A stretch of 47,333 nucleotides of DNA from Burkholderiaceae bacterium (GTDB lineage Bacteria > Pseudomonadota > Gammaproteobacteria > Burkholderiales > Burkholderiaceae_C), in assembly GCA_024235915.1 (NCBI GenBank), contig JACKLO010000027.1, positions 1-47,333 on the forward strand, written 5' to 3'. Shown here piece after piece: positions 10,619 to 18,679 of this stretch. How positions within the stretch are numbered: the first letter of the stretch is position 1; every line of letters begins with the position of its first letter. The notes under the pieces are model-generated. The model did not search any database. It saw nothing but the letters and a program-made list of their open reading frames with translations, and was not told the origin of the DNA. A program made the translations under genes and the position numbers.

Positions 10619-11880
10619 ACTCCATAACGATCACTTTTGCATATCGTTGACTGAAAGTTTATCTGTAACGGGATCCTTAACTCCTTTTGGGGGGCAGGTA
10701 TGTTGTTGACGGATATTCTTGTGGATGCTGAGACATGTCGACACCTCGTGTATGACGGGAATGTTGATGTCGCTCAAAACTTCACGTCGAAGGTCAGGAC
10801 TGAGCTTGATATCTACGATTCACCAAGGCTGACCGGCGAGCTGAAGTTGATAGAGGGCCTGATTGCTCAGGCGACTGGTGACTGGGGGCGGGCGGCAGAC
10901 CATTTTCGGCGGGCAGAGGTCTTTGGAAGGCTTGCTGGGAGCCAGGACCTAACCGGCTTCGCGTTATCGTGGGTCGCGCATTGCTGCTGCAATACAGGTG
11001 ATCCTGTTGGAGCGGCGCGGGTGCTAGTGTCGGCGGCCTCGGATTTGACCAACAGCCGGATGGAAATGCGGCATCGTTTTGCATTGGTTGCTGCGGAATT
11101 GTCTTGCTTCATTGAGGAGGTAAGCGTTTGTCGGCAGTGGTTCGCTGGGGCTCGTCAAATCGCTGGGCGTGTCAAGTCACGTGGGCTCTTTAGTGCGTCT
11201 GTCTTCAATCAATCTGCACTCCAAGCTTGGTTGTACGTGCTCAGTGCACGTAGTGGTCTGCAAGTCGAGGGTTTCACCGAGGGAGATCCGCTGACTTTTC
11301 TGCAATCTGCGGCAAATTACGATGGAATATCAGGTGTCGCTGTAAAGGTAGACTTGCATAGAGTTGTACAGGCCCAAGTTTTGGGTGCTGGGAGACGTCA
11401 TCATGAGGCAATGCTTATTCTGGAGCGGTTGATTGGTGAGGCGGAAGATTTGGGGGAAGTTGATCGGTCTCGGGTGGTTCTCGAAATTGTCTGGAATGAA
11501 CTTCGTCTCCAGCCATCTGGTGCTGACCATGCTCGGCTCCGGCTTCAGGTATTGGAGTGCTTTCGTGGCCTTGTTGATGAGGATGATCTGGCCTTTGCTC
11601 ATTCAATAATGGCGCAGATTTGCGAGATTGAGGGGAATTATTCGTCGATGTTGATGCACAAGGAGTCGATGGCTCATTACGCGGGCGTTTTCCGGCGGCG
11701 ACAGTCTGAAATTAGGATCTTGCTCTCTGGTGCAAACATGCTGGATGTTGATTTCATTCGAAACGTAACTTCAATGTAATTGGTGCATGGATGGGTGGAA
11801 CCATTTTTGTTGTCATGGGATCGTCCTCGGACTGGGATGTTATGAAGTTGGCATCCGAGACTCTCTTTCAGTTTTCCGTC
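10436..11880. other. Low-G+C patch replacing the expected purC position
   Basis: From roughly 10436 to 11880 base composition drops to about half G+C by eye, against about 70% on either side. Third codon positions lose their G/C bias. The patch starts inside the 3' end of fba, spans the whole TPR-like gene and ends inside the 5' end of purE; both flanking reading frames are kept. There are no direct repeats, tRNA or recombinase gene at the edges that I can see. In related Burkholderiales the order is commonly fba-purC-purE-purK, and no purC is present here. The edges are approximate and were judged by reading, not computed. Confidence 0.7.
10700..11779 (+). CDS. TPR-like helical-repeat protein of unknown function, low G+C, probably acquired
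   Basis: A 359-residue protein with no recognisable enzyme motif. It is built of helix pairs of TPR type, for example LIAQATGDWGRAADHFRRAEVF at about residues 53-74 and SWVAHCCCNTGDPVGAARVLVSA near 90-112, and a final unit IMAQICEIEGNYSSMLMHKESMAHY. That last layout resembles the end of TPR arrays that precede GGDEF, adenylate cyclase or LuxR-type output domains, but no output domain follows. No signal peptide or membrane segment is visible. It starts after GGGGGGCAGGT-ATG, 81 bp behind fba, and its stop is 11 bp before purE, so it probably rides in the fba-pur transcript. Codon use is AT-rich throughout. It sits where purC is expected but is not a SAICAR synthase. Confidence 0.75.
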   Translation: MLLTDILVDAETCRHLVYDGNVDVAQNFTSKVRTELDIYDSPRLTGELKLIEGLIAQATGDWGRAADHFRRAEVFGRLAGSQDLTGFALSWVAHCCCNTGDPVGAARVLVSAASDLTNSRMEMRHRFALVAAELSCFIEEVSVCRQWFAGARQIAGRVKSRGLFSASVFNQSALQAWLYVLSARSGLQVEGFTEGDPLTFLQSAANYDGISGVAVKVDLHRVVQAQVLGAGRRHHEAMLILERLIGEAEDLGEVDRSRVVLEIVWNELRLQPSGADHARLRLQVLECFRGLVDEDDLAFAHSIMAQICEIEGNYSSMLMHKESMAHYAGVFRRRQSEIRILLSGANMLDVDFIRNVTSM

Positions 11881-12279
11881 TCGTGCGAGTGCCGCGTCCT
11901 ATCCGCCCACCGCATGCCCGACGAAATGTTCCGCTTTGCCGAAACGGCGCACGAGCGGGGTATCCGCGCCATCATTGCGGGCGCAGGTGGCGCGGCGCAC
12001 CTGCCGGGCATGATCGCGGCCAAGACCACGGTCCCAGTCTTGGGTGTACCCATCCCCAGCAAGCATCTGCAGGGCGTGGACTCCTTGTATTCAATCGTGC
12101 AGATGCCCAAGGGCATACCCGTGGCGACTTTCGCCATCGGCGCTGCCGGTGCGGCGAATGCCGCGCTGTTCGCGGTGGCCATGCTGGCGCGCGACAATCC
12201 TGAATTGCATGCCAAGCTGGTGGCTTACCGGGAGGCGCAGTCCGACGCTGCGCGCGCGATGACGAAGGATCTGCAATGA
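11791..12279 (+). CDS. purE: N5-carboxyaminoimidazole ribonucleotide mutase (class I PurE)
   Basis: Converts N5-CAIR to CAIR in purine synthesis; it works with PurK, encoded directly after it. The 162 residues are full length. Class I PurE signatures: VVMGSSSDWDVM near residue 7, SAHRMPDEMF near 38, AGAGGAAHLPGM near 61 and the C-terminal block PIPSKHLQGVDSLYSIVQMPKGIPVATFAIG. The first 30 codons or so are AT-rich, and the segment ETLFQFSVSCECRV is unusual for the family, as if the low-GC patch reached into the gene. No clear Shine-Dalgarno precedes the ATG at 11791, so translation may be coupled to the upstream gene, which stops 11 bp before. Confidence 0.96.
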   Translation: MGGTIFVVMGSSSDWDVMKLASETLFQFSVSCECRVLSAHRMPDEMFRFAETAHERGIRAIIAGAGGAAHLPGMIAAKTTVPVLGVPIPSKHLQGVDSLYSIVQMPKGIPVATFAIGAAGAANAALFAVAMLARDNPELHAKLVAYREAQSDAARAMTKDLQ

Positions 12280-12282
12280 AGC

Positions 12283-13545
12283 ATGGCGCTTGTGAGCACA
12301 CGTTGGCGACGCTCGCCTCGCCTGGCCCAAACTCAGGACGGGCCTGAGGTGCACCGCCCGCTGCTCCCTGGCGATCGGCCATCTACCGGCAAGCTGCCTG
12401 CCCTGGGCGTGCTCGGTGGCGGGCAACTCGGCCGCATGTTCCTGCACGCGGCCCAGCAGATGGGGTTCGAGACCGCGGTGCTCGATCCGGATCCCGCCAG
12501 CCCTGCGGGTCGGGTGGCACATGTCCACATTCAACAGGGCTATCTGGAGACCTCCGGGCTTGAAGACCTAGCTGACGCCTCCTTGGCGGTGACCACGGAG
12601 TTCGAGAACGTGCCGGCGAGTGCCCTGCAGGCGCTGGCGAAGCGCCTGCCGGTGGCGCCTTCTGCCGATGCAGTGGCCGTTTGCCAACATCGTGCGCGTG
12701 AGAAGGCCTTCTTCGCTTCGGCGGGCATCCCTTGCGCGCCGTTCGCGTCGCTGGAAAGTGAGGCTGATGTCGCTGCGGCGTCAGGCCGTGCCGAATTGTT
12801 TCCCGGGTTGCTGAAGACAGCGACGCTTGGCTACGACGGCAAGGGCCAGTGCACGGTGCAGTCTCCTGCCGACTTGCCCGCCGCCTGGGCTTCGTTGGGT
12901 CAGGCGCCATGCGTGCTGGAGCGCCGCCTGCCGCTGAAGCTGGAATGCAGCGTTGTTGTGGCCCGTGGACGCGATGGCACCTGCGTGCACCTGCCGGTGC
13001 AGCAGAACCTGCATCGCAACGGCATCCTGGCGGTCACCCAGGTTCCAGCGCCCGGATTGTCACCGGCACAGGCCGGTGAAGCAGTGGCGGCCGCCGAACG
13101 CATTGCGGCCGCGTTGGACTATGTCGGCGTGCTGTGCGTCGAGTTTTTCATCCTCGATGACGGCAGTCTGGTGGCCAACGAGATGGCACCTCGTCCGCAC
13201 AACTCAGGGCACTACAGCATGGACGCCTGCGACGTGTCGCAGTTCGAGTTGCAGGTGCGCACGTTGGCAGGTTTGCCGTTGACCCCGCCTCGGCAGCATT
13301 CGCCGGCAGTGATGTTGAACCTGCTGGGCGACCTGTGGTTCCCAGCCGGCCCCGAGCAGCCCGCACGCACGCCCGACTGGGCCGGTGTACTGGCCCTGCC
13401 AGGTGCGCGCCTGCATCTCTACGGGAAGTCCGAGGCGCGGCCGGGGCGAAAGATGGGGCACCTCAACATCGTCGGGGTTGACCCCTCCACCGTGCGCAGC
13501 GTCGCATTGCAGGCCTGCGCACTGCTGGGCCTGCCGGCCTTCTGA
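12283..13545 (+). CDS. purK: N5-carboxyaminoimidazole ribonucleotide synthase (PurK)
   Basis: ATP-grasp enzyme that makes N5-CAIR from AIR, bicarbonate and ATP, the substrate of PurE. The start at 12283, 3 bp after the purE stop, gives 420 residues. About 36 of these form an Arg/Pro-rich leader before the usual first strand LGVLGGGQLGRMF, so a later start cannot be excluded. ATP-grasp landmarks: TTEFENVP near residue 103, LKTATLGYDGKGQ near 180, and the metal/ATP site VEFFILDDGSLVANEMAPRPHNSGH near 285-310. Normal high-GC codon use is restored here. Confidence 0.96.
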   Translation: MALVSTRWRRSPRLAQTQDGPEVHRPLLPGDRPSTGKLPALGVLGGGQLGRMFLHAAQQMGFETAVLDPDPASPAGRVAHVHIQQGYLETSGLEDLADASLAVTTEFENVPASALQALAKRLPVAPSADAVAVCQHRAREKAFFASAGIPCAPFASLESEADVAAASGRAELFPGLLKTATLGYDGKGQCTVQSPADLPAAWASLGQAPCVLERRLPLKLECSVVVARGRDGTCVHLPVQQNLHRNGILAVTQVPAPGLSPAQAGEAVAAAERIAAALDYVGVLCVEFFILDDGSLVANEMAPRPHNSGHYSMDACDVSQFELQVRTLAGLPLTPPRQHSPAVMLNLLGDLWFPAGPEQPARTPDWAGVLALPGARLHLYGKSEARPGRKMGHLNIVGVDPSTVRSVALQACALLGLPAF

Positions 13546-13646
13546 GACTGACTGTGCCGAGATGACTTCCGCCTTCTCACGTTGTTGCGCGGCCAGGCTC
13601 ACCTGCCTGCGGCGCACGGATCGTGGAACCGCAAGGCGTTGCTGAC

Positions 13647-14633
13647 ATGCCGGTGATGTCGGGACAGGATGCCCAGGCGGTGGCCACGGCCGCGCGGCTG
13701 CTGGCCGATGGGCAACTCGTGGCCTTGCCCACCGAGACGGTCTACGGGCTGGGCGCGCGCGCCGACGATGACGCAGCGGTGGCACGCATCTATGCCGCCA
13801 AGGAGCGTCCCGCCGACCACCCGCTGATCGTGCACGTGGCGGACGCTGATTCGGCGGCGGCATTCTGTGCCGATCCTGGTCCGGTGGCGCGGGCGTTGAT
13901 GGCGCGGTTCTGGCCCGGGCCGCTGACCCTCATCCTGCCCCGGCGGGCCGGCGTGGCAAATGCCGCCGCCGGCGGCCAGGACAGCATCGGTCTGCGCTGC
14001 CCCGCACACCCGGTGGCGCAGGCCCTGCTGAGGGCGGCTGCCCGCTTGAACGTCGTCGGCATCGCCGCGCCCAGTGCCAATCGCTTTGGCCGCGTCAGCC
14101 CGACCTGCGCCGAGCATGTCGCCAGCGAGTTCGGCCCCGGCCTGTGGGTGCTCGACGGGGGCTGGTGCGACGTGGGTGTCGAGTCGACCATCGTCGACTG
14201 CACGCGCATGCCCGCCGCCTTGCTGCGGCCGGGCGGCGTGTCGCGCGACCGGATCGAGGCCGCATTGGGCGCGCCATTGGCCACGCCGGACGCCCAGCGG
14301 CCGCGCGCCTCCGGCACCTTGCCGTCGCATTACGCACCGCGGGCCCGGGTGCGTCTGTTCCGTGATGCCGAGGCCATCACCGCTGCGATCGCGGCCGAGG
14401 GTGCAGCAACATCGCTTCACACGGTGGCGGTATATTCGCGCAGCCTGTCGGCGGTGCCGGGCGCCGGTGTGCTTCGGAGCATGCCGGTCGACCCCGAAGC
14501 CGCCGCCCACGAACTGTTTGCCGTGCTGCGTGAACTCGATGCGGCCGGCGTCGCCGAGATCTGGGTTGAACACCCACCCGCCGACGTCGCCTGGGAGGCG
14601 GTCACAGACCGCCTGCGCCGAGCTGCCGCGTGA
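13647..14633 (+). CDS. L-threonylcarbamoyladenylate synthase, Sua5/TsaC type
   Basis: Makes threonylcarbamoyl-AMP from Thr, bicarbonate and ATP, the first step of the t6A37 tRNA modification; TsaB, encoded 3.8 kb further on, acts in the second step. The YrdC fold is complete: ALPTETVYGLGARADD, the KxR-type motif AAKERPADHPL, WPGPLTLILP, SIGLRCPAHPVA and the SxN segment AAPSANRFGRVSPT. With about 328 residues it is of the longer Sua5 type with a C-terminal domain joined by a linker, instead of the short TsaC type. I prefer ATG 13647; GTG 13623 in the same frame would add 8 residues. It follows purK by about 100 bp, a neighbourhood common in this order. Confidence 0.93.
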   Translation: MPVMSGQDAQAVATAARLLADGQLVALPTETVYGLGARADDDAAVARIYAAKERPADHPLIVHVADADSAAAFCADPGPVARALMARFWPGPLTLILPRRAGVANAAAGGQDSIGLRCPAHPVAQALLRAAARLNVVGIAAPSANRFGRVSPTCAEHVASEFGPGLWVLDGGWCDVGVESTIVDCTRMPAALLRPGGVSRDRIEAALGAPLATPDAQRPRASGTLPSHYAPRARVRLFRDAEAITAAIAAEGAATSLHTVAVYSRSLSAVPGAGVLRSMPVDPEAAAHELFAVLRELDAAGVAEIWVEHPPADVAWEAVTDRLRRAAA

Positions 14634-14669
14634 GCCCTGCCACCGCCCGATGACGGGCGCGGAGAGACG

Positions 14670-15626
14670 ATGAGCTTCCCTGCCTTCCTGTCGTTGCGGT
14701 CTTGTGGCCGTGCCGTGAAATCGCTGCTGGCCATGGCGGCTGCGGGTGTACTGGTGGCATGCGGCGGCGGCACGTCGCAGATCGAGCCGTTCATTCCGAG
14801 CCGGCTGGTGGCCTTTGGTGACGAACTCAGCGCACTCACACCCGACGGTCGAAAGTACACGGTCAATGTCCTCACGGATGGCGCCATCGACTGTGCGGCC
14901 CAGCCCATCTGGGTACAGTCGCTGGCGTCGATCTACTCGTTCGTGTTCGCCGAATGCAACCCGAACAACGTGGTGGATCCCAAGGCGCTGATGCGCGCAG
15001 CCGCAGGTGCCCGCGTCGCCGATGTCGTGGCACAGGTGGACGCCCAACTCGCGGCGTCGGGCGTCGACGACGGCACACTGGCCACGGTGCTCGTCGGCGG
15101 CAACGACATCCTGGACCTTTACGGCAACTTCCCCGACGTCTCGCGCGCCACGCTGCTGTCGCAGGCGCGCGAGCGTGGTGCCGGCGTGGCCGCCCAGGTC
15201 AACCGGCTGGTCGACGCCGGGGCGCGGGTCATCGTCTCCACCGTGCCGGACATGGGCCTGACACCATTCGCCCTGGCGGAGAAGGACGCCAACACGGACA
15301 TCGACCGTGCTGCGCTGCTGAGTGACCTGTCGACGGAGTTCAATGCCGGCATGCGCACCACGGTGCTCAACGACGGCCGCTCCGTGGGCCTCGTGCTTGC
15401 CGACGAGATGGTTCAGGCCATGAAGCGCTCACCCAGCAGCTTTGGCGTCGCCAACGTCACGGACGCCGCCTGCACCGCCGCGTTGCCGGACTGCACCACC
15501 GACACCCTGGTCGATGGCGCCGACGCCAGCACCTGGCTGTGGGCCGACACGCTGCGTCTGGCCTACAACGCGCAGAGCCGGTTGTCGACGTTGGCCATCA
15601 GCCGGGCTCGGAACAACCCGTTCTGA
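14670..15626 (+). CDS. GDSL-like lipoprotein with degenerate catalytic residues
   Basis: A 318-residue exported lipoprotein: signal segment followed by lipobox VLVAC (Cys at about residue 31) and a GGG spacer. The mature part has the SGNH/GDSL hydrolase layout: block I VAFGDELSAL near 47-56, block III-like TVLVGGNDIL near 140 with Gly and Asn of the oxyanion hole, ARVIVSTVPDMGLTP near 188, and a C-terminal block V position LWADTLRLAY near 292. The nucleophile Ser of GDS is Glu here, and the His expected three residues after the block V Asp is Arg. Both changes argue against normal esterase activity. It could be a structural or binding protein derived from an esterase. Its last 29 bp overlap the convergent SemiSWEET gene. 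Confidence 0.8.
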   Translation: MSFPAFLSLRSCGRAVKSLLAMAAAGVLVACGGGTSQIEPFIPSRLVAFGDELSALTPDGRKYTVNVLTDGAIDCAAQPIWVQSLASIYSFVFAECNPNNVVDPKALMRAAAGARVADVVAQVDAQLAASGVDDGTLATVLVGGNDILDLYGNFPDVSRATLLSQARERGAGVAAQVNRLVDAGARVIVSTVPDMGLTPFALAEKDANTDIDRAALLSDLSTEFNAGMRTTVLNDGRSVGLVLADEMVQAMKRSPSSFGVANVTDAACTAALPDCTTDTLVDGADASTWLWADTLRLAYNAQSRLSTLAISRARNNPF

Positions 15627-15909
15627 CCACGCCGCGGTCAGCGGCCAGCTTGGTCACCAGGATCGTCGCGGCCAGGGCCAGGGTGACCGCGTTGGCGATG
15701 ATGATGGGCCATTCGCCCAGCCGCCAGCCGTACCACAGCCACAGCGCAACCCCGACCGTGAAGGCGCCGTACATGCTGGCAGAGATGCCGGAGACGTCGC
15801 GCGTGCGCAGGGTCAGAACTGCCTGGGGCAGGAAGGACAGCGTGGTGCAGCTGGCCGCGGCATAACCCAGCCATTGGGTGGGCAGGGCGGTCAACAGGTC
15901 GAACGGCAT
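15598..15909 (-). CDS. SemiSWEET family sugar transporter subunit
   Basis: A 103-residue membrane protein with three predicted helices, the size and topology of a bacterial SemiSWEET protomer (MtN3/PQ-loop family), which forms a dimer to move sugars down their gradient across the inner membrane. The PQ-loop motif is clear in helix 1: CTTLSFLPQAVLTLRTRDVSG, followed by SASMYGAFTVGVALWLWYGW in helix 2. The start is the ATG whose first base is 15909. It is convergent with the GDSL-like gene and the coding ends overlap by 29 bp. The substrate cannot be told from the sequence. Confidence 0.9.
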   Translation of the reverse strand: MPFDLLTALPTQWLGYAAASCTTLSFLPQAVLTLRTRDVSGISASMYGAFTVGVALWLWYGWRLGEWPIIIANAVTLALAATILVTKLAADRGVVRTGCSEPG

Positions 15910-15954
15910 CAGGTAGCTCCGGCGGTGCGCAGCACGGGGTGGTGCGGTGAATGT

Positions 15955-17406
15955 TCAGCGCGCGGCACCGTCGCCGCGTGTCCATCGCACCAGCGCTTCG
16001 AGCGCGGGCCGCGCGGCCTGAGCATTGTCGTGGTTCAGGATGGCCACCAGCACATACCGACGCCCCGAATCCGACAGCACATAGCCGGCGATCCCGGCAG
16101 TGTCGCGCAGCGAGCCCGTCTTCAGGTGGGCGCGGCCATCGCCGGCGCGGCTGCGCCGCATGGTGCCGTCCAGCCCGGCCACCGGCAAGGACGACATCAG
16201 CTCCGACATCACCGGGCTGCCCCAGGCCTGCTGCAGCAGGCGTGCCAGGGCGGCCGCCGACGTTCGCGTCTCCCGGGAAAGGCCGGCACCGTTGTCGAGC
16301 CGCACGGTCGCCGCCAGTTCGGCCCCCAGCCGATCGGTGAGCCAGGCGTCAATGAGCTGCCGTGCCCGTTCCGGCGTGGCCGGGGCGCCATCGGCCAGCG
16401 CCATGCTCAGGAACAACTGCTGCGCCATCAGGTTGTTGCTGAACTTGTTGATGTCGCGCACGACCTCGGCCAGCGATGGCGACACGGCCTCCAGATCAGG
16501 CGCACGGCCGACGGGCGCCGCCCCGTCACGCACGCGGCCCGCGACGCTGCCCCCCATGTCGCGCCACATGCTGGTCAACAGGCGCGCGTTGTAGGTGTCC
16601 GGGTCGGGGTCGGCCACCGGCCAGTTCAACGGGCCACAGGCGGCCGGGTAGGCACCGGCAAATCGTGGCCCTTCGGCGCTGAAGGTCGCCTTCAGCGCAC
16701 CGCGCCAATCACCGCAAGGGCCGGCGGACAGCGGCACCTCCAGGGTTGCCGGCGCGCCGTCCAGCCGCGGTTCCTGCGTCACCCGAGTGCGGCCGTTGGC
16801 CGGGTCGGGCACGAAGCCGTAGACCACCGACTTGTAGTTCAGCGGCAGCGCGTCGGGCCCCACGTTGTACGGTCGCAGGGGTTCACCATCAAAGGCCCCT
16901 GGCACATGCGGCGGCAGCGCGAAGGCGCTGCGGTCGAGCACGATATCGCCGCGGATTTCCCGCACGCCCAGCTGCCGTACACGCTGCAGCAGCAACCAGA
17001 CGCGCTCGAGCACCAGGCTGGGATCGCCGCGCCCCTGAATGACCAGTGAGCCCTCAAGCACGCCGTTCCTCACCGGGCCATCCAGCCAGACCGGTGTGCG
17101 CCAGCGCCAGGCCGGGCCCAGACGGTCCAGCGCCGCGTAGGTGGTCAGCAACTTGGCCAGCGAGGCCGGGTTCACCGAATCGCGCGCCTGGGCAGACAGC
17201 AGCGGCCGGCCACTGCCGGCTTCTTCGACCACCACGGCCAAGGCCGACTCCGGCACCCGCGCGCGCTGCAGCGCCTGACGGACTTCGGGGGGCAGGGGCG
17301 GGGCCTCGGCGGCGGCTGGCAGTGCCGCCATCCAGAGTGCCGTGCCCAAGGCGCCGGCCCAGCACTTCCACCCGTTTTGCATCCAGCCTGCCTTCATGCT
17401 GTCCAT
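15955..17406 (-). CDS. dacB: D-alanyl-D-alanine carboxypeptidase/endopeptidase, PBP4 type (DacB)
   Basis: Periplasmic class C low-molecular-weight penicillin-binding protein that trims or cuts peptidoglycan cross-links. A 483-residue precursor with an N-terminal signal (hydrophobic run to about residue 33, ending AAAEA). All three active-site motifs are present: SLAK with Ser82 and Lys85, SNN at about 323-325, and KTG at about 429-431. The large insert between the first two motifs is typical of PBP4. ATG 17397 in frame is an alternative start. It is divergent from tsaB, with only 23 bp between the starts, so the promoters must overlap or lie in coding DNA. Confidence 0.95.
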   Translation of the reverse strand: MDSMKAGWMQNGWKCWAGALGTALWMAALPAAAEAPPLPPEVRQALQRARVPESALAVVVEEAGSGRPLLSAQARDSVNPASLAKLLTTYAALDRLGPAWRWRTPVWLDGPVRNGVLEGSLVIQGRGDPSLVLERVWLLLQRVRQLGVREIRGDIVLDRSAFALPPHVPGAFDGEPLRPYNVGPDALPLNYKSVVYGFVPDPANGRTRVTQEPRLDGAPATLEVPLSAGPCGDWRGALKATFSAEGPRFAGAYPAACGPLNWPVADPDPDTYNARLLTSMWRDMGGSVAGRVRDGAAPVGRAPDLEAVSPSLAEVVRDINKFSNNLMAQQLFLSMALADGAPATPERARQLIDAWLTDRLGAELAATVRLDNGAGLSRETRTSAAALARLLQQAWGSPVMSELMSSLPVAGLDGTMRRSRAGDGRAHLKTGSLRDTAGIAGYVLSDSGRRYVLVAILNHDNAQAARPALEALVRWTRGDGAAR

Positions 17407-17417
17407 GATGGCATGGC

Positions 17418-17423
17418 TACACT
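17418..17423 (+). promoter_or_regulatory. Possible -10 element for tsaB
   Basis: TACACT, one base from a good -10, ends 6 bp before the tsaB ATG inside the first codons of divergent dacB. If used, the tsaB message would be leaderless or nearly so. No matching -35 was found. Confidence 0.25.
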
Positions 17424-17429
17424 CGCCCG

Positions 17430-18182
17430 ATGCTTCCGTTCCCCAGCGCCTCCACGGCGTCGCCGCGCCTGCTGGCGATCGACTCGGCCACCGAGTCCGT
17501 TGCCGTGGCAGCCTGTGGACCCCGGGGCATGGCCACCCGAGAAGCGCCGGGAGGCGCCGAGGCCTCGAGCAAGCTGTTGCCTGCCGTGCAGGCGGTGCTG
17601 CTGGAGGTCGGCCTGGCGGCTGCCGAGCTGGACGCCATTGCCTTCGGTGCCGGCCCGGGGGCCTTCACCGGCCTGCGCACCGCCTGCGCGGCGGCACAAG
17701 GCCTGGCCTTCGGGCTCGGTTGCCCGTTGCTGGCGCTGGATGACCTGGCGCTGTGGGCCGAGGACAGCCCCTGGCGCGACGATGCCGGCGGTCCGCCGGT
17801 CTGGGTGGCGGTGGACGCCCGCATGGGCGAGGTCTATGCCGGCGCCTACCGCCGAGTCGGCCCGGCCCGATGGCAGGCCGATGTGTCGCCGTCGCTGTTC
17901 ACGCTGGAGGCGCTGGCGGCGGCCTTCGCCAAAGCGCCGCCGGCACGCCTGGCTGGCAACGCGCCAGCGGTGTTCGGCGACCGCTGGCCCGCCACGCCCG
18001 CGCCCTGTCACCCGCAGATGCTCGATCGACCCGGCGCGCTGCTGCGTCTGGCCCTGGCGGCCTGGCAGCGCGGCGAGGCCATCGACCCCGCAATGGCCCT
18101 GCCGCTGTACCTGCGCGACAAGGTGGCGCTGACCACCACCGAACGTGCTGCCGAGCGTGCCGCCCGCCAAGCCACATCGTGA
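17430..18182 (+). CDS. tsaB: tRNA t6A37 synthesis protein TsaB
   Basis: Non-catalytic partner of TsaD in the complex that transfers threonylcarbamoyl to A37 of ANN-decoding tRNAs. A 250-residue ASKHA-fold protein: LLAIDSATESVAVAA at about 14-28, SSKLLPAVQAVL near 46-57, the hallmark FGAGPGAFTGLRTACAAAQGLAFG near 72-95, and the second-domain segment VWVAVDARMGEVYAGAY. It begins a three-gene run with rimI and udg. The stop overlaps the rimI GTG start by 3 bp. The tsaB-rimI pairing is widespread in proteobacteria. Confidence 0.96.
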   Translation: MLPFPSASTASPRLLAIDSATESVAVAACGPRGMATREAPGGAEASSKLLPAVQAVLLEVGLAAAELDAIAFGAGPGAFTGLRTACAAAQGLAFGLGCPLLALDDLALWAEDSPWRDDAGGPPVWVAVDARMGEVYAGAYRRVGPARWQADVSPSLFTLEALAAAFAKAPPARLAGNAPAVFGDRWPATPAPCHPQMLDRPGALLRLALAAWQRGEAIDPAMALPLYLRDKVALTTTERAAERAARQATS

Positions 18183-18679
18183 ACGCCGTGTCCGCGCTGC
18201 AACTGCAGGCCCGGCCGATGCAGGCCGGAGATGTCGATGCCGTGATGGCCATCGAGCGCCAGGCCTATGACTTCCCCTGGACGACCGGCAACTTCATCGA
18301 CTCCTTGTCGGCCGGCTACGAGGCCGAACTCCTGCTCGACGCCCGCGGCGCCCGCGGCGCCCTCGCAGCCTACCGGGTTGCGATGGTGGGCGTGGACGAG
18401 ATGCATCTGCTGAACCTCACGGTGCGGCCCGACCTGCAGGGGCAGGGCATTGCCCGGCTGATGTTGGACCGGCTGGTGCTGGACTGCCGGCGGCTGGCCC
18501 TGGGCACGCTTTGGTTGGAAGTGCGCCCCAGCAATGCCCGCGCACGGGCGCTGTATGCGCGTTGGGGCTTCCACGAGGTGGGCCTGCGCCGGGCCTACTA
18601 CCCGGCGGCGCAAGGGCGGCGCGAGGACGCCATCGTGATGCGCCTGGCGGTGCCGGAGACCACCCATGGGCTGGACTGA
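18179..18679 (+). CDS. rimI: Ribosomal protein S18 alanine N-acetyltransferase RimI
   Basis: GNAT-fold acetyltransferase. RimI acetylates the N-terminal Ala of ribosomal protein S18. The start is GTG 18179, which overlaps the tsaB stop (GTGA), giving 166 residues. GTG 18188 is an alternative. Features: PMQAGDVDAVMAIERQAYDFPWT at the N-terminus, the acetyl-CoA motif A VRPDLQGQGIARLMLDRLV near 81-99, and motif B ALYARWGFHEVGLRRAYYP near 121-139, close to the RimI consensus. It also overlaps the next gene, udg, by 14 bp, so the three genes are probably translated from one message. Confidence 0.95.
   Translation: MNAVSALQLQARPMQAGDVDAVMAIERQAYDFPWTTGNFIDSLSAGYEAELLLDARGARGALAAYRVAMVGVDEMHLLNLTVRPDLQGQGIARLMLDRLVLDCRRLALGTLWLEVRPSNARARALYARWGFHEVGLRRAYYPAAQGRREDAIVMRLAVPETTHGLD

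Noticed and set aside
10647..10675. Sigma70 promoter for the TPR-like gene starting with TTGACT
   Set aside because: At 16-18 bp spacing the -10 position reads CGGGAT, GGGATC or GGATCC, none of which resembles TATAAT. The -35 match alone is not enough.
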